A DNA stretch of 64,000 nucleotides. Source: Lysinibacillus parviboronicapiens (lineage in GTDB: Bacteria > Bacillota > Bacilli > Bacillales_A > Planococcaceae). The notes beneath the pieces were generated by a model, which was not told the DNA's origin, did not search any database, and saw nothing but the letters and a program-made list of their open reading frames with translations. The stretch's first letter is position 1. Each line of letters opens with the position of its first letter. The translations under genes were made by a program, and so were the position numbers. Positions 47,848 to 55,258 of this stretch are shown here, piece by piece. The DNA is taken from contig NZ_PYWI01000001.1 in the NCBI RefSeq assembly GCF_003049575.1, forward strand, positions 248,001 through 312,000, in the 5' to 3' direction.

Positions 47848-48945
47848 TTATTTTGAGACTATTGATTGTTCCTTTGAACAAATCCTGCATAAATCGTTTT
47901 TTACCCATGGATTTTCAAATGTTATCTCCGAAGTCAAAAAGTTAATAATTGCCTTTTTTCCTAAAGAAATTGGCTCTGCTATCTGGAGATGTATTCGTAA
48001 GAATTCTGTTGTTATCATAGATGCAAGCATACTAATATTAGGAAGTATGGCTGCATTATAATCTATATTAGAATTTTCATAAGCTTCTAGGACTTGGCTA
48101 TACTGATTTTTAATAAATGAATAATAACATTCTAAGCAAGGTGTTACTGATGGGATAATTGAGTAGAAGCTCCCACAAGTTAAACCTACCCCCCCTGAAA
48201 GAAAAGGAACATTATTTTTAATACAAATTTCATTTACCCAAGAATTTATAACCATGGGAGGATTATCAGCTGCACAGAATACAAAATCAATATCTTCGGT
48301 AATAACATTTTCTAAATCCTCAGGCGAATTTATTCTTTTATCAACCACTTCATAATTAATTGATGTATTAAAATCACTCAATCTATCAAAGCCTACTTTA
48401 GTTTTTCGATGCCCGATATATTTTTCCGAATAGAGTACTTGGCGATTTAAATTCTTTAATTCAACTTCATCGCAATCGAGAAATTTAATATTTCCTACTC
48501 CTAGCCCCGATAACTGCATTAAAAGATTACTACCTAATCCCCCCATTCCCAGTACTAGAACCTTTGTATCTATAAGTTTTTTTTGGTAAAATACACTATT
48601 TTGCCTTGTATTACTAAATATATTAAAGAATTTTAGGTTGTTATTATATCTGATATGTTGCCATTCATTTAATTCTTCACTACTTTCGAAAGAACAATCT
48701 GTAATTAGACCAATTTCGTCCAACGTTTCAATAATATTTTTGAAATCTGAAAAATTTAAGGAAGGTTCATTAATCAAGTCAAAAATTTGTTCTGTATTCA
48801 GCTCACCATTTAATAAAGGTATGAGTTTGGTGACTATACCATCTGGATCGTTAATTTCAAAGGCATTATTAGGTTCATCACCAATTTGAATCGTTTGTTC
48901 ATCTATTAATATAATTGGATAAAATTCTTTAAATTTCGGTTTCAT
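47848..48945 (-). CDS. ThiF/MoeB-family E1-like adenylating enzyme with RRE-like N-terminus
   Basis: Predicted to adenylate a peptide or carrier C-terminus. The 365-residue protein has about 90 N-terminal residues that look like a winged-helix recognition domain (LNGELNTEQIFDLINEPSLNFSDFKNIIETLDEIGLI). The E1 Rossmann core follows: GMGGLG (133-138), the DCDEVELKNLNRQ ribose/phosphate site (Asp157, Arg168), Lys181/183, catalytic Asp227 in CAADNPP, and zinc pairs CLEC (270-273) and CRIC (353-356). The active site therefore looks intact, unlike the inactive ThiF homologues of azoline clusters. I choose ATG 48945 (behind AAAAGGAGAACTAAT) over 49011. Last gene of the peptide cluster. Microcin C MccB is the nearest known logic; a thiocarboxylate-forming role is an alternative. 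Confidence 0.85.
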   Translation of the reverse strand: MKPKFKEFYPIILIDEQTIQIGDEPNNAFEINDPDGIVTKLIPLLNGELNTEQIFDLINEPSLNFSDFKNIIETLDEIGLITDCSFESSEELNEWQHIRYNNNLKFFNIFSNTRQNSVFYQKKLIDTKVLVLGMGGLGSNLLMQLSGLGVGNIKFLDCDEVELKNLNRQVLYSEKYIGHRKTKVGFDRLSDFNTSINYEVVDKRINSPEDLENVITEDIDFVFCAADNPPMVINSWVNEICIKNNVPFLSGGVGLTCGSFYSIIPSVTPCLECYYSFIKNQYSQVLEAYENSNIDYNAAILPNISMLASMITTEFLRIHLQIAEPISLGKKAIINFLTSEITFENPWVKNDLCRICSKEQSIVSK

Positions 48946-49089
48946 ATTAGTTCTCCTTTTATGTGAGCATTTTGTAAAAATAAGTTGAACTACAAATATA
49001 CAAATAAACACTTAGAAGGCGATTCCTCAGTTAAAATCCTAAGTTAGATGATTAAGCCTTAGTTCTCTCAAGATAAAAGCATAAAATAA

Positions 49090-49908
49090 TCATGTATAAT
49101 TTTTCATCATAGTATTCAGTTGTTCTTTTACAATTAGAGCCTCATTCATCTTATTACCTTCTTGATCTAGCTGAAAGTATAGACGGCCCAGAAAATTCCT
49201 AACATTTGATATAATTATATATTCTTCATGCCATACCTCTGTTTTTTCCCAAAGGATAAAACTACATATCCATTGCTTGAACACATCTGAAGTAAATGTA
49301 TTATTTTTCAAGATAGTCATCACAGCTGTTATTAGCCTTTCATCTTCTAAATTGGTATAAATCGTTTCTTTTGTACATATCGCTTTTTTTATAACATTTA
49401 AAAGCTCTAATTGATCTTCCATAGGTAGATTATATTTAGCTAACTCATTTAATGCATCTGCTGCATGGGCCAATGCATGTGCCCACCCTTTCTCATCTAC
49501 ATAGCCTCTTAGGTCCTTTTCAGAATGGATATAACATATAATTCTTTTTTTAATAATTAAAATATCTTCAGAGTTTAGAAATTTGTTTTTTTGATCTGCC
49601 ATGAGTATTAGAGGAATAAGCAACATAGAAAAAGATCGAGTAAATACTGAATCTGAATTTGATTCCCCAATATTATAAAAAAGGTGTTTATCTAAAATTG
49701 TTTCTAATATAATTTTAAGTAAATTTGGTGATACAAAATCTTTTAGTATCCAGTGAGAAAAAGTTGAGTAAATTAGATCATCTCTTAGTTCACTATCTGT
49801 AGATCCAATATTATCTAACATTGCTTCTATATAATTTCGAAGTACTGAATCATCAACTATTTTATACTCACTATCTTTTATATTCATAAGTTCTTTTTTT
49901 AGTAACAT
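49090..49908 (-). CDS. DUF2785-like helical protein
   Basis: A 272-residue, all-helical, soluble protein of unknown function. The motif DEKGWAHALAHAADALNELA (about residues 138-157) and its spacing resemble the DUF2785 family, found as stand-alone genes in Firmicutes; its Trp-His-His pattern could bind a metal. Placement between a 33-residue membrane peptide and the E1 gene, in the same direction, suggests a role in peptide maturation, self-immunity or regulation, but nothing in the sequence decides. The ribosome binding site is AGAGGTG. Confidence 0.65.
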   Translation of the reverse strand: MLLKKELMNIKDSEYKIVDDSVLRNYIEAMLDNIGSTDSELRDDLIYSTFSHWILKDFVSPNLLKIILETILDKHLFYNIGESNSDSVFTRSFSMLLIPLILMADQKNKFLNSEDILIIKKRIICYIHSEKDLRGYVDEKGWAHALAHAADALNELAKYNLPMEDQLELLNVIKKAICTKETIYTNLEDERLITAVMTILKNNTFTSDVFKQWICSFILWEKTEVWHEEYIIISNVRNFLGRLYFQLDQEGNKMNEALIVKEQLNTMMKNYT

Positions 49909-49927
49909 ATTAATAAAACACCTCTAT

Positions 49928-50029
49928 TCAATATAGGATAGTTCTTAAATACAAGCTAACAAGTACTAAAGTACAAGAAATAGAAAGCAAAATATAAAAC
50001 ACAAAAATAAACCCTTTTTTTAACTCCAT
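49928..50029 (-). CDS. 33-residue single-span membrane peptide
   Basis: Begins MELKKGFIFVFYILL and ends YLRTILY: two basic residues, about 22 hydrophobic residues, then a short basic tail, which is one transmembrane helix. AGGGGA stands about 10 bases before the ATG. It lies 55 bases after the M50 gene and 19 before the DUF2785-like gene, on the same strand. Possible immunity or accessory peptide of the cluster; no family recognised. Confidence 0.6.
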   Translation of the reverse strand: MELKKGFIFVFYILLSISCTLVLVSLYLRTILY

Positions 50030-50084
50030 AATTAAAATCCCCTAACTATTACGTTGTAGTAATCTCTCTTCTTAAAAAAATATC

Positions 50085-51311
50085 CTATTCAGTATTAGTG
50101 CACCTATATATTGCTTTAACTGTCCTTTTTCTTAAATCTATTAATACATAGACAGTTAAAATAACTATAGGACACAGTGTTAGAGTTCCCATCGCAATGC
50201 CGTCCCAATAAGAAATAGAAAATAAAGGATCTCTTAATGTTTTTTCGAGTGTTTGTTTGACCGAATATAAAGCAATAGGTATATCAATAACAAAAAATAA
50301 ATATAATGAAACTAAGATTCCTATTAAACTACAAACACTATATATTTTCACAACTTTTCTTTCTTTAGCAGATAGATTGTTAAGCTTTGTACTTACATTA
50401 TGGAATTGTAAGGTTAAAACATTTTTAAAGATATATTTCATTGATTCATTCAGATCATCTATTTTTAAAAAATTGATAAGTACATAATATAAATCTGTGC
50501 GTAAAAATAGTAAAGTTTGAAAAACAATAGTCTGTAGTTGCATCAAAATCGCAAACTTGAGTATTTTGATTACAAACTCATTTAAAAAATAAAATTGCAT
50601 TAATGCACAAAATAATATTAATATACTCGTCCATGCTATACCTGCTAAGTAAATACCGTACCTTTTTCTTCTTGATACTGACCAAATATCAGCCACTTCA
50701 GTTTCAAGTACAAGAAAAACTAATCTATAACCCCATTTAACTTTTGCTCCAATGCCGACACTTTTAGCGGCACAGATATGCCCATACTCATGAAAAAAGA
50801 TAACTATCCATGTACTTATTATTATGATTAAGATTGAAATAATTCCCGAATTACTAACAAAAAAATCCGACCCTTTAGGTCGTAAGGTTTCAAAGGTAAA
50901 AAACAAATATAAATTTGCAAACATTGAAAAAATATAAATTGTCCAGGCCACCTTTCCAAATATTAAACTGTAAAATTTAGAAGGTTCAACATTCAGATTT
51001 GGATTATCAGTCAAGCTCTCAGATATCTTTTGGCCATCAATAGTTTTTATAAAACCTGCATCAAGTAACACATCAACAAATTCTATAATGTCTTCTATTT
51101 GGTAATCATGATCACTATTTATTAAGGCTAGTTCAGCTATTGATTTATTTGAGGAGAAGCTATTATAAAGATTTAAAGTGTTTACATCAAATAATAAATA
51201 ATCTGAGGTTCCAATACGTCGAATAGTAATTGAATCGTTATCGTTACTATGATAAGTCTCAATATTATGTACTTCAACTATGGTATCTCCACTAAATTTC
51301 ATTTCACTCAT
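50085..51311 (-). CDS. Membrane M50-type zinc metalloprotease with PqqD-like N-terminal domain
   Basis: A 408-residue protein. Residues about 10-95 (IGTSDYLLFDVNTLNLYNSF, then SIAELALI, IIEFVDVLLDAGFIKT) have the layout of a PqqD-type RiPP recognition element. A membrane region of about six to seven helices follows, with the zinc motif HEYGH at 174-178 and a TDLYY segment (Asp273) in the position of the third ligand of site-2-type proteases. It probably binds the small peptides by its N-terminus and cleaves or exports them at the membrane. First enzyme gene downstream of the peptide repeats; ribosome binding site AAAAGGGTGAG. No ABC exporter is encoded nearby. Confidence 0.8.
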   Translation of the reverse strand: MSEMKFSGDTIVEVHNIETYHSNDNDSITIRRIGTSDYLLFDVNTLNLYNSFSSNKSIAELALINSDHDYQIEDIIEFVDVLLDAGFIKTIDGQKISESLTDNPNLNVEPSKFYSLIFGKVAWTIYIFSMFANLYLFFTFETLRPKGSDFFVSNSGIISILIIIISTWIVIFFHEYGHICAAKSVGIGAKVKWGYRLVFLVLETEVADIWSVSRRKRYGIYLAGIAWTSILILFCALMQFYFLNEFVIKILKFAILMQLQTIVFQTLLFLRTDLYYVLINFLKIDDLNESMKYIFKNVLTLQFHNVSTKLNNLSAKERKVVKIYSVCSLIGILVSLYLFFVIDIPIALYSVKQTLEKTLRDPLFSISYWDGIAMGTLTLCPIVILTVYVLIDLRKRTVKAIYRCTNTE

Positions 51312-51360
51312 TGAATTGACTCACCCTTTTCTTCATTATTCCTACTTACCTCACTAAAAT

Positions 51361-51404
51361 GCCCGCTTTTAAGAGCGAAGGCCCGCTTTTAGAAGCGGAC
51401 CTTT
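51361..51404 (-). terminator. Tandem hairpins between the peptide genes and the M50 gene
   Basis: Minus strand: CCGCTT-CTAA-AAGCGG, then CGCT-CTTAAA-AGCG, built from a near-duplicate GCCCGCTTTTA unit, and ending GGGCATTTT. The U-run is weak, so partial read-through is likely, which would give more peptide mRNA than enzyme mRNA. Confidence 0.6.
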
Positions 51405-51416
51405 TCTATTTATATA

Positions 51417-51482
51417 TCATGTTGTAGCTCGGTTAGCTGGAAGACCTACTTTCGGCAATACTTTCACTTTAATTTTAGCCAT
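51417..51482 (-). CDS. Cluster precursor peptide, copy 1 (21 residues)
   Basis: Starts MAKIKVKVLPK and ends VGLPANRATT. A perfect Shine-Dalgarno (AGGAGGTGAAAAA) precedes the ATG. The N-terminal half is basic and amphipathic; the C-terminal half (PANRATT) is polar and identical in all copies. It contains no Cys, so it is not a lanthipeptide or sactipeptide by sequence; Thr and Asn near the C-terminus are candidate sites for an E1-type enzyme. Closest copy to the M50 gene. Confidence 0.85.
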   Translation of the reverse strand: MAKIKVKVLPKVGLPANRATT

Positions 51483-51517
51483 TTTTTCACCTCCTATATG
51501 TACTAGTCTACTTAAGA

Positions 51518-51583
51518 TCATGTTGTAGCTCGGTTAGCTGGAAGGCCAACTTTCGGTAATGCTTTTACTTTGATTTTAGCCAT
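51518..51583 (-). CDS. Cluster precursor peptide, copy 2 (21 residues)
   Basis: Same length and sequence as copy 1 except Val8 to Ala, giving MAKIKVKALPK at the start. Codons 14 to stop are identical to the other copies. Preceded by AGGAGGTGAGAGAA. Spaced 35 bases from copy 1. Confidence 0.85.
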   Translation of the reverse strand: MAKIKVKALPKVGLPANRATT

Positions 51584-51620
51584 TTCTCTCACCTCCTATA
51601 TAGTTCTAATAATCTTTGTC

Positions 51621-51686
51621 TCATGTTGTAGCTCGGTTAGCTGGAAGACCCACTTTCGGTAATACTTTTACTTTGATTTTAGCCAT
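51621..51686 (-). CDS. Cluster precursor peptide, copy 3 (21 residues)
   Basis: Protein identical to copy 1; differs from it at four synonymous codons (4, 6, 9 and 12). Preceded by AGGAGGTGAAAGAA. The first intact copy after the promoter at 51,889-51,917. Confidence 0.85.
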   Translation of the reverse strand: MAKIKVKVLPKVGLPANRATT

Positions 51687-51721
51687 TTCTTTCACCTCCT
51701 ATAATTCTAGTAAACTTAGAA

Positions 51722-51786
51722 TCCTGTAATAGCTTGTTAGATAGAAGACTTACTTTCAGCAAGACTTCAACTTCGACTTTAGCTAT
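51722..51786 (-). pseudogene. Decayed fourth copy of the precursor peptide gene
   Basis: Aligns along its whole length with the other three, but the ATG has become ATA, the AGGAGGTG site is lost, one base is deleted around codon 17 and the stop is gone. The readable remnant is IAKVEVEVLLKVSLLSNK. Confidence 0.85.
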
Positions 51787-51888
51787 TTTTCAAATAATTC
51801 ATTTATTCACTAGATTCTATAAAAAAGGAAATGTTTTAAAATATTTATTGAATTTATTTCCATAAATACCAAACATTAACTAACTACT

Positions 51889-51917
51889 ATAATAATCGAT
51901 AAATAGTGAAATGTAAA
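51889..51917 (-). promoter_or_regulatory. Sigma-A promoter of the peptide cluster
   Basis: Minus strand: -35 TTTACA (51912-51917), 17-base spacer, -10 TATTAT (51889-51894), upstream of all four peptide copies. Confidence 0.75.
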
Positions 51918-52009
51918 CATTATTCTGAATAATAAAATTTATCGGACTTAGACAATAAAGATACGTTTTAAAGAAAAAAAACAAGAGAATTACCAGATTT
52001 TATTCAACC

Positions 52010-52360
52010 GCAAAACAAGCTGTTCGTTCCTCGAAATGAATTTGCTGAGTGAGGAAAAATTCACTATGTTCCAAGTGAATGAAAAAACGTTTCAAATATT
52101 AGTTGACGCTTTTAAATGCGGTTGCTAAACGTTGGAGGCTTTTAGCGAAGTGAACAATTCAATGATTAAACCGGGTACAAAAAACTCTTGAAATCAAAAA
52201 TTTTAAGCAATATTTTAGATCACGAAGGAATTCTATTAAAGCTGTTAATGGAATCTGTTTCTATGTATAGAAGAAGAAACACTTAGGGCTTGTAGGTGAC
52301 TCTGGTTAAGTAAATCGATGACTGGTCATCTAATTATTCGAACTTGCAATATTGTTAGTA
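52010..52360 (+). pseudogene. Decayed oppD 3' end / oppF 5' end relic
   Basis: Runs parallel to 46,535-46,915. ATGTTCCAAGTGAATGAAA matches the OppD segment MFQVSE, GTTGCTAAACG matches VAKR, and AACAATTCAATG matches the oppD/oppF overlap. The oppF part reads LEIKNFKQYF, SIKAVNGICFYV and LGLVGDSG against LEIKNLKQHF, PIKAVDGISFDV and LGLVGESG in the intact gene. Several frameshifts and stops; no intact gene remains. It ends around the Walker A codons. Confidence 0.9.
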
Positions 52361-52404
52361 TAATTTTATATATATATACATTTTTTACATAAAAATCGAT
52401 AATT

Positions 52405-52436
52405 AGAGCCTCCTAAGTTTTAACATTGGAGGCTCT
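52405..52436. terminator. Hairpin beside the relic
   Basis: Perfect stem AGAGCCTCC / GGAGGCTCT with a 14-base loop; the U-tract is poor on both strands, so its terminator role is uncertain. Confidence 0.5.
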
Positions 52437-52444
52437 AGTGCTTT

Positions 52445-52480
52445 AAGAAAAAACAGTCTTTCTCCACTGAAGAAAGACTG
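52445..52480 (-). terminator. Terminator of the second peptide-importer operon
   Basis: Minus strand: CAGTCTTTCT / AGAAAGACTG with a seven-base loop and trailing TTTTTTCTT, 17 bases past the substrate-binding gene. Confidence 0.85.
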
Positions 52481-52496
52481 CTTTACTAGCGTCAGC

Positions 52497-54305
52497 TTAT
52501 TTTAATGGAGCATCTGCTGTTAGTTCGATATTTTGCAGCTCTGTTTCATTTGCATAATCAACATTGTAGTTTTTCACACGTTTGTTTACTGGAATGATTT
52601 CCGTACGGAAGAATGTTGGGAATACCATTGCCTGTTCAGCCATATAATTTTGCCATTTACTAAATGCTTCTGCACGATATTCTGGCTTCATTGCTTTGTC
52701 AGAATCAATATCTTTTAACATTTCTGATAATTCAGGCGAAACAAAACGGCTAAAGTTAAATTCTGCACCTTCACTATATAACCCTGCTGGAGATGGGTTT
52801 GTTCCAGTTCCCCAAGCCGCCATATACATATCGATTTCAGGATCATCAGCCTGTACTTTATCGTAGAAACTATTAAATTCAATTAATCTTCCTGTCGTTA
52901 ATTGAACATCTAAACCAACATCTTTCCAGTTTTGACGATAGTACTCTACAATTGCTTCATCCGTATCTGAACCCGCCATACTCGCAAGACGAATTGTAAA
53001 TTTTTCGCCATTTTTATCTTCACGAATACCATCACCATCTGCATCTTTGTATCCTGCTTTATCTAGTAATTGTTTCGCTTTTTCAGCATCATAGTTATAG
53101 CCTTTTAAAGTTTCATCATAGTATGATGCAAATACTGGTGGAATCAATGAATTTGCTCGTACTCGTAGACCTTGATAGAATTTCTCTGTAACCGATTCAA
53201 TATCCATCGCATAAGCCATTGCTTGGCGTAAATTAATATCATTCATTTTTGATTTCTCATCAAAAATATTTATACGATTTGCTTTATCATATTTCCCCAA
53301 TTTAAATCCAACATAAGAGTATGCTAATTCAGGTCGACCTAAAATCGCTACATTAGAAAGATTTTTCAAACCATCATATTGATTTGTTGGGAACGATGTC
53401 GCGATATCATATTTTCCAGTTTTTAAAGCTTCACCGATTGATGTTGAAGGCACAACTTCAATAACTACTTTATCAATCTTAGGCTTCCCTTTGAAATAAT
53501 GTTCATTTGCCACAAGTTGTATCGACTCACCATTAACAATTTTATCAATTTTGAATGCACCTAGTGTAACAGGGTTTTTACGTACTGCATCTGAAGAAAT
53601 TAATTCTTTCATAGGAATAGACTCTAGCTGATGCTTTGGTTCTGCATAGCCCCACAAACCATCACCAAGTGAGTAGATTGCTGGTGATACTTTCTTGAAC
53701 GTAATTTCAATCGATTTTTCATCTAATTTTTTAATACCTGAAATAGTGTCTGCTTTGCCATCATGATATTCTTCTGCACCAACAATATTTTTGAAATCAT
53801 CATCATATCGTACACCCTCATAATCTGGATGACCAATAATTTCATATGGATAAATTAAGTCATCAGTAGTTAATGGCGTACCATCGGACCACTTAACATC
53901 TCCTTGAATTGTTATTTTTGCTTTATTATTTTCTGCATCGACTTCTAGTTTTGCAATGCCTGTATCTTTCACTAAAAAGTCGCCATCAAGCTCATAAAGA
54001 ACATTTGAAGCATATTTCATTATTTCGGAATCATAGGCATCCTCATATAATTCCCAGTTAAAGATCCCTTGGAAAGGTGAATCCGTAACAAGAGCTACCT
54101 GTAACGTTCCCCCCTTAATAACATCCCCTTCATTTGTTATCTCCATCGGTATTGAGTTCGTATCCACATTGTTATCATCTGTTTGAGCTGGTTTATCTTT
54201 GTTGCCATCATCCGTTTGTGCAGTATTTTTTTCAGCACTATTGCAAGCTGTTAATACAAGCATCACTGCAAAAATAACGGACAGCATTAACCAATTCTTT
54301 TTCAT
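52497..54305 (-). CDS. Peptide ABC transporter substrate-binding lipoprotein (second system)
   Basis: SBP family 5 lipoprotein of 602 residues. Signal peptide with lipobox LTAC (Cys21), an acidic Asn/Asp-rich linker, then GGTLQVALVTDSPFQGIFN, VKWSDGTPLTTDDLIYPYE and NLRQAMAYAMDIESV. Longer than OppA at 41,997 and only distantly similar, so it probably takes a different peptide range. Last gene of the DFBCA operon; ribosome binding site GGGAGGAATT. Confidence 0.92.
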   Translation of the reverse strand: MKKNWLMLSVIFAVMLVLTACNSAEKNTAQTDDGNKDKPAQTDDNNVDTNSIPMEITNEGDVIKGGTLQVALVTDSPFQGIFNWELYEDAYDSEIMKYASNVLYELDGDFLVKDTGIAKLEVDAENNKAKITIQGDVKWSDGTPLTTDDLIYPYEIIGHPDYEGVRYDDDFKNIVGAEEYHDGKADTISGIKKLDEKSIEITFKKVSPAIYSLGDGLWGYAEPKHQLESIPMKELISSDAVRKNPVTLGAFKIDKIVNGESIQLVANEHYFKGKPKIDKVVIEVVPSTSIGEALKTGKYDIATSFPTNQYDGLKNLSNVAILGRPELAYSYVGFKLGKYDKANRINIFDEKSKMNDINLRQAMAYAMDIESVTEKFYQGLRVRANSLIPPVFASYYDETLKGYNYDAEKAKQLLDKAGYKDADGDGIREDKNGEKFTIRLASMAGSDTDEAIVEYYRQNWKDVGLDVQLTTGRLIEFNSFYDKVQADDPEIDMYMAAWGTGTNPSPAGLYSEGAEFNFSRFVSPELSEMLKDIDSDKAMKPEYRAEAFSKWQNYMAEQAMVFPTFFRTEIIPVNKRVKNYNVDYANETELQNIELTADAPLK

Positions 54306-54320
54306 AGTAATTCCTCCCTT

Positions 54321-55223
54321 TTATCCTAATCTTTGTTTTGCGTCAGCTGCACGACGAAGTGCTTGACCGACGTAATTTATACCAAGCATCAATATTAAAA
54401 TCAATAGAGATGCAGGTAACCATACCCACCATTTTTCTGATAGTACTAACGGATTTCTTGCATAGTTTACCAATGTTCCTAAACTTGGCGTTGAAGGGGG
54501 TAATCCGAACCCTAAAAAAGAAAGCCCTGTTTCAATACCAACGTTCCCTGCAAAGCTAAGGGTCAGATCTACAATTAAAATAGAGCTTAAATTAGGCAAA
54601 ATCCCTTTAAACATTATGGAAAAATCACTTGTTCCCATCGTTTTTGATGCACTGACATAATCACGCCGCCCTTCTGAAAGTGCTTTACTCCGTACTAAGC
54701 GTGCAGTACCCATCCATTGAAATATCGTAATAATCAAAATCAACTCAATAACGCCATATTTAGGAATAATTGTGACCACTACAATGATGATCATCAATGT
54801 TGGCAATGTCATGAAGAAATCAATAATACGCATAAATAGATTATCAATAAAACCTCCATAATATCCCATGATAATACCTAGCGCTATGCCCGCAATACCA
54901 GCAATTACAGTAATCGAAATAGCGATTAAAATGGAATTCTTTGCTCCAATAATTAACTGTCCAAACATATCACGGCCTGCTTCGTCTGCCCCTAGTATAT
55001 ATCCATTTACACCAGGTTCAGTGTAACGCTCTAACAGCTTAATTTTCAAAACCTCTTCTTGATTGAGAATCATTGCTGCAATTAGAAGGGCTATTATCAG
55101 AAGTGTTATTCCTATAAATGAAAACATTGCTAGTTTATCTTTTTTAAACTCTCGTAAAACGACTTGAATTCCCGTTGGAGGAGAGCTTTCAAATTTGACT
55201 GCTTCTTTGTTTTGTTGTTCCAT
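54321..55223 (-). CDS. Peptide ABC transporter permease, OppC type (second system)
   Basis: Membrane subunit of 300 residues. N-terminal cytoplasmic arm, six transmembrane helices, GADEAGRDMFGQLIIGAKNSILIA, EAA loop YVSASKTMGTSDFSIMFKGILPN, and GLSFLGFGLPPSTPSLG. Partner of the OppB-type permease 35 bases upstream. Confidence 0.92.
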   Translation of the reverse strand: MEQQNKEAVKFESSPPTGIQVVLREFKKDKLAMFSFIGITLLIIALLIAAMILNQEEVLKIKLLERYTEPGVNGYILGADEAGRDMFGQLIIGAKNSILIAISITVIAGIAGIALGIIMGYYGGFIDNLFMRIIDFFMTLPTLMIIIVVVTIIPKYGVIELILIITIFQWMGTARLVRSKALSEGRRDYVSASKTMGTSDFSIMFKGILPNLSSILIVDLTLSFAGNVGIETGLSFLGFGLPPSTPSLGTLVNYARNPLVLSEKWWVWLPASLLILILMLGINYVGQALRRAADAKQRLG

Positions 55224-55258
55224 TTGAATTCACCTCTCCTTACACATTATTTTAGTAG

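Noticed and set aside
47798..48061. 87-codon plus-strand frame after oppF
   Set aside because: Antisense to the convincing E1-like gene, including its zinc-site region.
47848..48945. Housekeeping ThiF/MoeB for thiamine or molybdopterin
   Set aside because: The extra N-terminal domain, the absence of thiS/thiG/moa genes and the peptide neighbours argue against it, though it cannot be excluded.
51417..51686. Lanthipeptide, sactipeptide or thiazole-type precursors
   Set aside because: The peptides have no Cys and only the terminal Thr pair, and no LanM/LanB, radical SAM or YcaO gene is nearby.
51417..51786. CRISPR array (regular repeats of about 100 bases)
   Set aside because: The repeats are coding units, each with a start, a stop and a ribosome binding site, diverging silently; there are no short unique spacers.
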